A stretch of DNA of 64,000 bases, taken from assembly GCA_024345305.1 (NCBI GenBank), contig BRON01000004.1:1612001-1676000 (forward strand), given 5' to 3'. The position numbers and the translations under genes are program-made. This DNA comes from Mrakia gelida. Lineage: Eukaryota; Basidiomycota; Tremellomycetes; Cystofilobasidiales; Mrakiaceae. This document shows, piece by piece, positions 27,425 to 38,600 of the stretch; within the stretch, counting starts at the first letter, position 1, and each line of letters begins with the position of its first letter. Under the pieces are notes generated by a model, which was not told where the DNA came from, ran no database searches, and saw only the letters and a program-made list of their open reading frames with translations.

Positions 27425-29796
27425 ATGGCTATGAGCGTCCGACCTCCTCCTCAAAAGAAGCCAAAGACCGAACCCTCCTCGACGACCATCATCCCTCCTC
27501 CCAATCCTCAACCCGCCTTCGCATCCACTCCCGGAAGGCCTCCTATACAGCAGCGACCTCCGCCAGGCCAACAGCAGCAGCAGCCGGGGAACGGACAGCA
27601 GCAGGTTCGACCTCCGTTCCAGCTCGGAAGGCCTCCTCCTCCCGGAGGAGTTCGACCTCAGATGATGGGAACTCCTCAGCAGCAGCAGCAGAACGGAGTT
27701 AACGGAGCTGGGGCCCGTGTAGGACAGGGAACTTGTAAGTTTTCCTGATCTCCATCAATGGGAAACGAGCTGGAGGAAAGAGTCAAGAAGCAGATCGATT
27801 GAGCCAGCTCTCTCCCTCTCTCCTTCGCCTCCTTCCCTTCCATCCATCTAGTCACTCCCCAACAGAATGGGAACGCTCAAGCTGGGCCGTCGAATCAAGC
27901 CTCTGTGGCTTACAACACCGGGTTAGTCGCGTTGATCGAGCTCAACTCGATGGACGAGAGCGAGGAAGGGAAACGTGAAGAAGGGAGGAGCTGACCGAAC
28001 TCGTGCTCTCTTGTTTCCCTTCCGTTTTCTTAGCAGTCCAGCTCCCAACTCGAGACCATCGACGCCGGCTGGACAAGGAGGGAATGCTGGTGCTGGGACT
28101 GGGGAGGTGCGGCATGGGAGTCTGGACGATTTGACGGATGGAATCATCGACTACAAGGTGAGTTGCGAGCTCGGATCGAGGTGAAGCGAAGGAGGTCGAG
28201 GGGTGCCGAAACGAGCGAGTTCGAACGAGTTGGGACCTGGTCATAAACGGGAGGTTATGCTGGCATACTCTGGGGAGTGAGATTGGGGTGCTGCATTGGT
28301 TTTGGTAGCCTGGGAGCGGCGGATGTCGAGCTTGAACCTCTCGAGCTCGCCTCGGCCTCCTTCTCCCTTCCACTCCTTTTCTCCCATCTCCACGGACCTT
28401 TCCTGCCTCGCTGAGCTCCGTAACTCGTGCGAAACGCGTCATACTATACAGAGGATGCGTCGGGTGTGTGTTTACATCTCGCGAAGCTGACCGTTTCCGT
28501 CTCTATCTCTCCCAACTTCAGGCCGAGGAAGATGCTCTCCAACGTCACGCTCAACCTACCTTCCGACCTCGTCCCAACGGAGTCGCCAACGCCAATGCCA
28601 AAAAGCAAGCTTTCCTCGATCCGTTATGGCTTCGTCGCAAGATGCAGGAAGTCGGTGAGTCACCTTCTGCCTCGCCTGTTCGCGTCGAATCGACTTTCGT
28701 CGGATCTTGATCTCGAGCTCGCGTTTTTTCGACACTGACCTTTCGTTTCGCTTTCGATGACCTCGTTTGTGTCTCAGCTACTCGAGAATACGGCCTCTCC
28801 ATCCCCGACGAATCCCTCACCTACCTGTCCCTCGCCTGCGAAACTCGAGTTCGCGACCTCCTCACCTCCATGATCCGAGCCAAAAACCATCGCCTCACCT
28901 CCACCCACGCTCACGCTCCTCCTCTCTACGCCGACGGCAAGACACCGCTTTGGGACGAGACCATCACCTCGGAACCTGCCAAGTGGCTGAGCACGCTGGA
29001 GCGAGTGGAGAAGGAGGAGGAGGGGAAGAAGCGACGGGAGAGGAACGCTCGAGACGAGGAGGAGCGGAGACGGAAGGAGATGGGAGACGAGTACGATGGG
29101 CCTCTGGGCGGGAACGGGGATGTGAACATGGACACTGGGACGGGAACTCCTGGTGGGGAAGGAGAGGACGGAGAGGGGAAGAAGAAGAAGAAGAAGATGG
29201 GACCGGGGGTGTCCGCGAGGAACATGAGCGAGACGGCTCAGGCGAAGATGTCCAACAACACCGCGCTTCGTTCGGCTGGACTGAAGAAGAAGTCGTGGAT
29301 GTTCCCGTCCGGAGGAGCAACAGGAATGGCCAGTCCGTCTCCGGCGTCGAGAACGCTCAAGGCTTCGAGTCCTCTCGGAGGAGGCAGCCCTCCTCCCGAC
29401 GCAGGATCCTCGTCGTTTTCGAAACCTACCTTCGGATCCTCTTCCACCCTTCCGACCAACCCTTCCTCCCTCTCCCAATCCTTCGGCGGAAACGCGTCCA
29501 ACTCCACACCAACCCAATCCTCCTGGTCTCGTCCCTTCCTCTCCTCAACCACCTCGACTCCCCTCGCTCCTCCAGTCCACGCAGCTTCGGCTCCCTCCAA
29601 CCTTCGTCATCCTCGGTCCTCGTCTAGTGCAGGGAACTTCTCGGGAGGAGGAGGACCCGTCGAGGTGGGAGCGGTGTCGATGAGGGACGCGTTGTTCGTG
29701 CTCGAGAAGGAACGAGGGCACGGTGCTGGGAAGGGAAGCTCGACGAGGCTGGTCGGGAGAGCTCTGGGGAAGAGGAACGACCGAGGATGGGAATAA
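27425..29796 (+). CDS. TAF4: TFIID subunit TAF4
   Basis: A TBP-associated factor that pairs with TAF12 through a histone-like fold within TFIID. The first exon (27425-27734) encodes MAMSVRPPPQKKPKTEP and a Pro/Gln-rich segment. The conserved C-terminal domain follows: LDPLWLRRKMQEVATREYGL, SLACETRVRDLLTSMIRAKN, PLWDETITSEPAKWLSTLER, a Lys/Arg/Glu-rich helix, then SARNMSETAQAKMSNNTALR and LKKKSWMF. A Ser-rich stretch leads to SMRDALFVLEKERGHGAGKG near the end. These marks are specific to TAF4. The acceptor near 28033-28036 is a tandem TTAGCAG, so two products differing by one residue are possible. The C-terminal RGW-like end (NDRGWE) fits family members. Confidence 0.94.
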
Positions 29797-30271
29797 TCAT
29801 TATCTAAGCCGTGTAGTCGTAGTCGTCGCCGGTGTGGGGAGAAGAAGGTGTCGAGTCTCGTTTTGTTTTTGTTTGTTTACACGACGCGACTCGGTCCAGC
29901 TGCCTCCAGGGCTTTTTTTCTTTGCTTTTTCTACGAGGGATGAATCTTCTCTCCACATGTCCAGGGGTTCGCGACGAGAAAGATGAACGGGTCGGTCGTC
30001 GAAGAGTAGAGGGAGAGCTTTGTCGGTCCCCGTTCGCTCAGAGATCGTTCTTAAAGGTCGTTAAATCATGGCAGAGAGGTAGAGCTAGAAAGGGTATTGT
30101 AGTTGCCGAATTTCTGCTCGAGGACGAAGGAGCTGTGGGAGAAAGGAGGAGAGGGTAGGTGGGAGTCAGCTGGGCTCGACGCGTCAACGAGAAGTGAAGA
30201 CTCGATAGACTCACGACGAAGAGGCCTATGTAAGGGAAAGAACAAGTCGAGGTCCAAAAAGGGAGGCTGGC
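29797..30271. other. Convergent 3' region of TAF4 and F-box gene
   Basis: TAF4 (+) and the F-box gene (-) end towards each other. No independent gene is seen. Another acceptor choice in the last F-box introns would let its reading frame extend into this stretch (to about 30066). Confidence 0.4.
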
Positions 30272-32607
30272 CTACCACTCCGGGCTCGAGGCGCGTTTGA
30301 CGGAAGCGCCTGCGGGTGGGTGCGGGACTGATTCGACGTTCGAGTCCGGAGAGTGGGAGAGGTCGATAGTGAGTTGGGGGGGGTTGACTCTGGACGGTGG
30401 GTGAGTCCGCAATAGTGCGAGAGTCAGAGGTGTAAGGGGGAATGTGATGAAGGAAAGCTCACCTCGAAGGACGGGAGAGGAAGCTTGAGAGGGTCGACGC
30501 GTCGTCTCTGAAGGTCGAACGATGAAAGAAGCGAGAGACCGTTAGTCTCGCGAGCTCGAGAAAAGAAAGAAGCGGTAGATAGCACACTGACCTAGTCCAG
30601 ACTCCCTTCATCCCTCCAGCGAGAGCGCGAATGAGCTCATCAGGCTCGCAACCGTTCGTCGCTGCCGTCAGAAGGTCGTCTCCCTCGAACCCCCGGCAGG
30701 TCCAGCATCTCTCCCTAACGCTCCCATCATCCGAGCACTTCGTCTGAGTGAGAGCGGGTTGCTGAAGCCAGCCTCCAATCATGACCCCGTCCTCGTTCCA
30801 AGTCTCTCTCTCGCTAACGTCGACGACTCTCCCGAACCAACATCCGTCGCCCCAGACGACGTTGCAGCCGTAGGGTAGGCTCTTCGCTAAGCCTCGGAAG
30901 ATCTGGAGGTTAAGGATCACTCCCATCCTGAACCAGGAGTCCGTCCAACCTTGATCTCCGAGTTCGATGGCTGCTCGATGGACGAGGGGACGCGATTCGG
31001 CGAGAAGGCGGAAAGTCTCGTCCGTACAGGCAAGAGGGTTCCAGAAGGTTCGAGTGGAAGTGAGCTCTTCCGGGAGCTGAAGGTACTTGCGGTTACTGAG
31101 CCGATTAAAGTCGTTTCGCTTCTGCGGGAATGAAGAGGGAGAAGGACGCGGTCAGCTCTGAAGATCGACGCATCGTAACTCGCGCTCAGAGACGAAGTAG
31201 AACGCGCCCAATCCTCGAAGACGAGGTTCCCGAGTTGAGAGGTGATGGAGAGGTGCCGTAGCTGGGGGAACGCCCCTCCGAGGGAACCAATGCAGGCGGA
31301 TCCGATCCTGCCGACTCCTCCTGATGCGACGATTTCCAGCGCGACGACCTCCTCCGGCGTGAATCGAATTCCGAGGGCGAGGTGAAGGGGTGCGTGAGCG
31401 TCCTCTGAAAACGGCCATTTGACCGAAAAGAAGTGACGGAGTCCAGGGATTCGACGGAGGAAGCGTTGCTCCGAAGGGGACGAGGGGAGGAAGGTTGCAA
31501 TCGAGAGATAGATCTCTGAAGACGATTCTTCGAGTCGAGACTCGAGGAGAGGTTGGAGGAATTCCTCGAAGACTTTGGAGCTGAGTTTGGGGACGTCGAG
31601 GGAGAGGGAGAGGATGGCCGTTCGAGTGAGGGAATCGAGGAGGGGTTTGTGATCTGCGAAGGCGTCTCCGACGTGGAGCTCGAGGTGTTCGAAGATCGTG
31701 TTTGACCTGGCCGCATGCTCGAGAACTTGGAGAACTTCCTCCTCGGGGTGAGAGTCGAGAAGGACGACGTCGGAGAGGACCAGGCCGACGTGACGAGCTC
31801 GATGACCTCCTCGACCGACGAGCGCGTCCCAGTCCTCCTTCTCGACTCGCAACCCTTCGGTGGTCTCGAGTCTCCTGACCGAGGGATGATCGACGATGGA
31901 GAGGAAGATGGAGGAGTCGAGGAAGTTGGTGCTGATGGTTTCGAGGCGATGGAGAAGGGGAAGGACCTCCGTGAGGCACGACGCGACCAGTCGTCGATGC
32001 TCTGCTTCCTCCTCGACGTCGACTCCCTCGGGGACACTCGTCTTTATCTCGAGGTGACCGTCAGAACATCGTAAGAGGATTAACTCTGGCTTCTACCTCA
32101 AGAGTGTGGGCCGAGACTCACTGGAGAAGATGAGCGTGTTTGGAGAGAGGCAAAGCTCGAAGGCTGCGACAGGCATCGTCGAGGGTCTGGTGAGGTGATC
32201 CCCCTCCCCAGTCGCAGATCTTGGTCCCAAAGATCTCGGAGAGTCCGATCTAGAGCGCGGAGGAGGGGATAGAGGTGGTGAGCGTTCGAGAGAGCTGAAG
32301 GCAAGGACGCGAGCGGAGATGTCAGACGCAAAAAGAGAAGGTAGACGAACGAATCGAAGAAGACGGCTGGTCGAAGCGAAGTTGATCTTGGACTTTGGCT
32401 CGCACTCTTTGTAGATTCGAGTGATGATGTGAGCTGGGAGCTACGAAGAAGCGAGGGCGTAGTGAAGAGACGAAAGTCAGCTCGGGAGAAGGAAGAGGGA
32501 AAGTCGAACAAGCTCACCGAACGAAGTTGATCAGGCTGCGAAGGATGCGAGTCTCATCAGCTCAATGCATGCTATCAAGACGAAGACGAGGAACGCGAGC
32601 TCACCAT
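30272..32607 (-). CDS. F-box protein, substrate adaptor of an SCF ligase
   Basis: The first exon ends exactly after the start codon. ATG (32605-32607) is followed at once by GTGAGC. An 18-nt exon (32518-32535) comes next, giving MPDQLRSLPAHIITRIYKEC and then KSKINFASTSRLLRF. This resembles the F-box consensus LPxEIxxxI...C...SRxxR. The remaining exons encode IGLSEIFGTKICDW, a large alpha/beta-like or leucine-rich region, and KRNDFNRLSNRKYLQLPEEL through GMKGVWTR. F-box proteins bind Skp1 and bring substrates to the SCF ubiquitin ligase. The C-terminus is uncertain. One splice chain ends at TAG 30272-30274 (SVKRASSPEW). Reading through the last donor would stop at 30459, and a shifted acceptor would continue to about 30066. 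Confidence 0.75.
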
Positions 32608-33066
32608 AGCTGGTATCTGACGATCTACTGAAGAAGAAAAGGACGGCGAAGCAAGGGGTGAGGGAGCTGAGGAACGATTCGAGGAAGTTGGACGACCGTT
32701 CGTGGATGTATCGAGGTGGGAGAAAGCTGGCTTTGAGCCGCAGATGGGTGTCAGAGATGGCGAGAGGCTGAGAGAGATCTGGGTGATGGAAGGTGGGAAG
32801 AGGGGAAGAAGGATGATGGATGTCGAAGGCCAAACGAAATCGGTGAGCTGCGACGTCCCTTCTCCCTCTCTTGTTGTGTGCCCGTCCATTTCTTCCTTCG
32901 GTCTAAATTCTCTTCTGATTCCCTCGATACACTTCTGTCTACACAATAAAACCTCCGAAGGTTGAGAAAATCTTCTCCGATGACGAGTTTTGAGCCAAGA
33001 CCCGCTCTTTCGATTTTGGGCCTGTTCGAGGGAGCTCATTTCCGCCCTTTCTTCTCACAAACGTCA
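32608..33066. other. Divergent promoter of F-box and phosphatase genes
   Basis: An acceptor-like TTCTTCAG at 32628-32635 (minus strand) precedes the exon that holds the F-box start codon, so the F-box transcript probably has a 5' UTR intron here. The right half is the promoter and leader of the phosphatase gene. No other gene is seen. Confidence 0.45.
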
Positions 33067-35354
33067 ATGAGCTCTCTCCTCCCCCTCACATGCGTTCTAG
33101 CAGCTCTCTCCCTCGCCCAGGCAGCTCCTTCCAGTCCTCAACAGGTCGTCTTCGATTCCTCTAACTCTGAGAACATCGTCAACCTCTTCAACCCTCTTCA
33201 TCGTGAGCTTCGTCCCTCCTCGTCCTCAGCCCCCGACTCCTCCCTTCCTGACGTCCCCTTCTCTCTCGACCAGACCTCAGCGCCATCGCTCCTTACTGGC
33301 AGGCCGTCCACGAGCCGACCCCTCTGCCTCCTACATGCACGGTGAAATCTGCCGCTCTCCTCATCCGGCATTCTGCTATTCTCGCAAACGACGACGAATG
33401 GTGAGCTCGATCCCAACTTCGTCTCGACAAGGAGCTCCCTCGCTGATGCGTTTCTCGACTTTGCCTCCAACAGGTACCAATCCATGAAACCTTTCGAGGA
33501 TAAGCTCAAGAATCTCAGCAAGTCTGCTTTCCCTATCAAGGGACCCTGGGCTTTCCTGAAGGATTGGGAGAGCCCCATTACGGAGGAGAAGTTGGAGGTC
33601 TTGTCCTCTCGAGGGAAGAGGGACGCGAAGGTTCGTTCTCTCTCTCTCTCGTTCTCACTTCTTCGCTTTGCTGCAGAACTGAAAGGTCGTACGAAGCTGA
33701 TCTTTCTGTTCTCTTCGCCAAACTCTCTCAGCACTACGGAAAGGCTGTTCGAAAGCAGTACGACAACCTCTTCCCGAACAACGACTCGTCCGACCTCAAG
33801 TCGAAGATGAAGCACAAGAAGGACAAGAAGAAGAAGGGAGACGGGAAGAAGCCCAAGAACTCGTACAAGGCAAGCATGGCTCTCTTTTCTACGGTCTTGA
33901 ACCCTCGAGGAGAGCTCAACTTCGCTTTGTTTGATCATTCTAGGTTTGGACGGCATCGTCGGAGCGAGACATCGAAAGCTCGAAGAGCTTCATCCTCGGA
34001 GCGTTCCTCAAGCACCAGTCTGGTCCTGATGGAGAGGGAGATGGAGACGAGGTCGAGCTGATCGAGATTCCCAACAAGGCGAAGGACTGGGATCGATCGT
34101 TGACCCCTCACGTACGTTCGAGCTCGACGCGTCTTCCTTTTTCCACTCCTCTTCCCTTCGTCGACCGAAGCTTACCTTCTTCTCTTCGCGTCTGTGTGCA
34201 TCTTGGCGGCTCACAGAAAGCTTGTGCTGCCTTCGAGAAGGAGAGCTCGTTGGAACCTGCTGGAGTTTGGCTGTCGACCTTCGCTCCTCGCGTTCGAGAG
34301 AGGTTGTCGACTTTGATTCCCAACATCCCTCTCGTCGACGAGGATATCCTCGGGATGCAGATGGTGAGTACTGGCCCTTCCGTTCCCTTTCTCCTCCGAT
34401 TTCAGAGCTCCGCTGATCCGAGACCCTGTTTCAACAGCTCTGCGGCTACGAGTCCATCTCGCGAGGATCTTCCCCCTTCTGCGAGGTCTTCACCGATCAG
34501 GAATGGCTCGACGTCGAGTACTATTTCGATGTCAGGTTCCACTACGTTAGTAACCTTCTCTGCTAGTCCTCTCACGCTGCTCAATCTGACCTTCTTCCTT
34601 CTCCTCCCTCAGATGATGTGAGTCTCGTTGCTCGACGCGTCGGTTGTCGCTCGACCGACCCCGCTGACCTTTTTATCTTCGTTTCAATCCAGGGGATACG
34701 GAAACCCTATCTCGCCCTACCTCGGAATCCCCTGGGTTACCACGGCTGCTCATCTTCTCGCTGGCGAGGAAGCTCACGACCCCGTCGCCAAAGATCAGTT
34801 CACGAAGGGAAAGGGAAAGCTCCCTGGACCTGAGATGCCGCCGAACGGGACTCATTCTCAGTTGTGAGTAGATCTCTATGCCCACCATTCGTTTGTTCTG
34901 AACAACGAGAAGCGAAACTGAGAACGAATCGACTCGAAACCTGACGCGCCGTTCCCTTCCTTCTCTCCCTCCTCCCAGCCTCTTCCCCTTCTTCACCCAC
35001 CGTGAATCCCCAGCCTTCGTCGCTACCGCTCTCTCCCTCTTCACTCCTCCCTTCGGCGACGCCTCCTCTCCCATCGCCGACCCCCCTCTCACCCACCGAG
35101 ACGACAACCGAGCCTGGCGAACCTCGCGTCTCGTCCCCTTCCTCGGAAACATCGCTCTGGAGCGACTCACCTGCGCTGACGGAGACGTCGTGCGAGCGGT
35201 GGTGAACGGAAGGATGGAGAAGATGGCTGGGTGTGATGCTTGGATCGGGGGAACCTGCGGGTGGGCGGAGTGGCAGGCATGGGTCGAGCAGAGGACGGAC
35301 AAGTGGAAAGGTTGGGAGGGAGTGTGCAAGAAGAAGTCGACTTTGATGGACTAA
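33067..35354 (+). CDS. Secreted histidine acid phosphatase
   Basis: A histidine phosphatase of the acid phosphatase/phytase clan, which hydrolyses phosphomonoesters through a phosphohistidine intermediate. It starts with a signal peptide (MSSLLPLTCVLAALSLAQAA). The catalytic block reads LLIRHSAILANDDEW, where RH carries the nucleophile; most relatives have RHGxR. Conserved Arg-containing segments are LEVLSSRGKRDAK and GVWLSTFAPRVRERL. The late proton-donor motif is FFTHRESPAFVATAL, with His-Arg-Glu where phytases have His-Asp and inositol polyphosphate phosphatases have His-Ala-Glu. A Lys-rich loop (KHKKDKKKKGDGKK) interrupts the middle. The C-terminal part has several Cys. The protein is probably secreted or periplasmic. 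The substrate is not clear; a MIPP-like role is possible. Confidence 0.87.
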
Positions 35355-35649
35355 GGAGGTTAGATATGACTAGAGTACGTTTCAGTAGATTTCCACGTGG
35401 TTGATATCGGATGGAATTGCGGTACTGGATGGCCAGTTCGAACGACGGCAAGCCGAGCTCGAGGTTCGACGCGTCGACTTCTCGATCTACCTTGACCGCT
35501 TATCGTCTCTCATCTCCTTCTATCGGTGATCATTAGTAAAAAGGATGCATACAAGTGGTAAAGTAAAGTGAAGCTAAATCGAAAGGTCAAACAAAGAAAC
35601 ATGAACTCCTCGCCTCCCCTCCCTGCCCTCGATCCTCTCGTCCCGAAAA
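35355..35649. other. Convergent 3' ends
   Basis: The phosphatase gene (+) and the large Ser/Pro-rich gene (-) converge here. No gene is seen. Confidence 0.4.
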
Positions 35650-38600
35650 CTACTTCTTCCTCCCCCATCCCCACCCCCATGTCTTATCCCACTCCAACTC
35701 GAGCCTCGCTCCCCACCTCGACTGATCCGGGAACCACTTCGTATTCATCAGGTACTCTCTGACCTTCCCTTCATCCTTCCACTGATTCTCCATCGACGCG
35801 ATCCATCGGAAATCGAGGTCGTCCATGTCCTCGGCTTTGGTTGGGTAAGGCATCTGTTCGTTGGAGACCTCTCCTCGTGCGTCTCTAGCGAGGAACTCCG
35901 CCGCTGCTGCCCAGCCTCCGCCGTCGCAGTGGGGGTAGAGCCATTTCTCGCGAGGGAGGGTGGTCTGTTGCCATTTCTGAAAGACGAAGGGGGCGAGAGT
36001 GTTAGGGCTCGGTGCGAAACGAGGAAGCGAGATGGGATCAAGACGGGACAAACTTCGAAGTGCTCCATGCTGAAGAGGAGGAAGAAGAAGAAGGGGTGGC
36101 AAGTACGAGAGAGTCAGCGACGAAGAGGCGGGGAGAGACGAGACGCGTCGACCGACGAAAGAGAACTCACGTTCTCGCTTGAGCCTCGATGTCGAGAGGA
36201 TGAGCCTGAAAGAAACGACAAGAGAGATGATCAGCTGACCCAGTGAGAAGATCTTCAGGAGCAGAGCAAAGGGAGAGGAAGAACTCACGCATTCCGCGTC
36301 GACCTCGGCGAGGTAGGCATCGCGAGCTCGGTCGATCCTGGCTTGCTCTTCCCTGTCGAGGAGAGAAAAGAGCGGGTCAGGTTCCGACTCGCTCGTACAG
36401 ATAGGACCGAAAGGTCAACGAGACATACCTCGCCTTCTTCTCCGATTCAGAGATAGCCTTCCTCGATGCGCTGCCAGCCTGCGAAGAAGAGAAGAGGAAG
36501 GGAAGGTGAGCTTCGGGTTTGCCGTTTGGGAGGTTCGTACGAACTGCCACTCACGGACTTCGACCCTCCTGGAACGAGCGAAGCGAGGTCGAACGCAGGC
36601 TTGGGTGTAGACTTGGCCTTGACGGTGGTCGAAGAAGAGGGAGTTGAGGTACCGCTCTTGGTCGCGGTCGACTTCGTTCGAGAGACCGATGGGAGATCCT
36701 TCTTCGGTGCGACCTCCTTCTGCTTCTCCTTCTCCTTTCCCTTCGACGTTGACGTCGATGGCTTCTTCTCCTCGGGGTGCTTCTTCCTCTCCTTCTTCTC
36801 TGGGATGGGAGGAGCAGGGATCGGCGTCGTCGTCGGCTTCGAGTGCTCGGTCGCGAGCTTTGGGAGAGAAGAGTTCGTTGGGAGTTTCGACGCGACTGAG
36901 GAAGCTGGCCCGGAGAGAGAGAGGTTCTGCTCGACGAGCGTGTCTTCCTTCTTCTTGAGCTCTGGGGTTGGGGATGGAGGCATCGGGATGGTGGTCGGCG
37001 TCGACGTCGAGGGTTGGGAGAGGTGGGAGCCCTGCGTCTTGACTTCTGGTCGAGATGCGGACGAGCCTGGAGAGATCGGTCGAGATGGAAGAGCTTCCTC
37101 CGGTTCCATCGTCCTGGGCATCGAGGCTGAAGGTGCGGAAGAAGGGATGGTCGTCGACGGCTTCGGTTCTTCGAGGGTTGGGTGCTTCTTCGACGACGAC
37201 GCGACCGGTGGGATGACCTTCTTCTCCTCCTCCTCGCTCTCCGAATCGGACTCGATAACCCTTCGGGATTGAGTGGATCGTCGTCGAGCTGAGGATGATG
37301 ACGACTTGGCTGGTGCTGCTGATCGAGGAGGCTTGAAGGTCGTCGCGTCGGTTGGAGTCGAAGGCGATCGTTCCTCCTCCTTCGTCTGCTTCTGCTCCGG
37401 AGCTGATGGTGATCCTCGAGCAGCCGACGTCGACGAAGAGGCCTTGGAAGGATCCCTAACCTTCAGGATGATCTTGGGAGGAGCCTTCTTGAAAGGTCGA
37501 TCGTCCTCGTCTTCCGGCTGGACTGCTCTGGGACGCTTCTTCGACGACTGGAGCTGCTTATCCTCCTGCTCGTCCTTCTCCCTCTCCTTCTTCCCCTTCC
37601 TCGCATGCTTCGGCTGACTCGACGTCGAGCTCGACTCCCGCTCCTTCCCCTCCAAATTCGACCCCGATTTCGACTTCTCCTTGTCGATCTTGGGTTCGTC
37701 CTCCGACTCCTCGTCCTCGCCCGTCCTCGACCTCGACGACTCCTTGACTCGCTCTCCGACCACGGTAGGTGCCCCCGAGGGTGGCTTCGACGACGAAGAT
37801 CCCAAAGGTAGCACGGACTTGAGCGACGCAACGAGCGAAGGGTCTGGTGAAGACTTCGCGTTCGACGACCCTCCTCCTCCCGACTTCTTCTTGAACTTGG
37901 GCAGGAGGGCTTGTGTGGGCAGTTGCGAGGTCGATGAGGTGGGAGTAGGAGGTGCGTGGGAGGAGGATGGTTTCGGAGATGGAGTGGGAGGTTTCGAAAG
38001 GGGTGGGAGCGGGAGAGACGAAGGGGAAGCCTCGTTCGAGGAGGACGCGAATTGAGGAGGGAAGGAGGATGAAGTTCGATTGGCGATTCCACCGATGTCC
38101 CTCTTGAACGGCGACGGCGTGACTCCTGCTGCCTCGATGGCGTCGAAGGCGGATCTGTTGAAAGAAGGAAGGTCGTCGGGAGTTTCTGGGTCGAGTGAAG
38201 AGAGGTTCCTCTTGAGTTGAGCTGGTGGCTGCTTCGTTTCCTCGACTTGATCTGGCGACGCTGGCTCCGTGACCGTCGTCGTGGGAACCGGGAGACCTCC
38301 TGGAGTTGTTGGAAAGACCAAAGTGGGATGTTGGGAAGCGTAGGAGGACTCTCCGACGTGGTCCCTGAGCGGCGAGAGGGGAGGTGGAAGAGCGACGGCA
38401 AGGAGGGAGGACGATGCTTGGGCGTTGGGAGGAAGGGAAGCGGACGTGGATGCTATGGGAGATCTGCTGAAGGGGTTGGAAGATCGTCGAGGGATGGGAG
38501 GTCGTTCTGGGGTCACTCCAAGGCTGGGAGAGCTCGTCGATGCATCGAGTTTCGAGACCGTCGACGCGAAGGGATTCGGCCCTCTCGACTTCGGTTGCTC

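Noticed and set aside
36466..37272. A 268-codon forward open frame rich in Gly, Ser and Phe
   Set aside because: It is the antisense shadow of the Ser/Pro/Lys-rich minus-strand gene, with no splice signals of its own.
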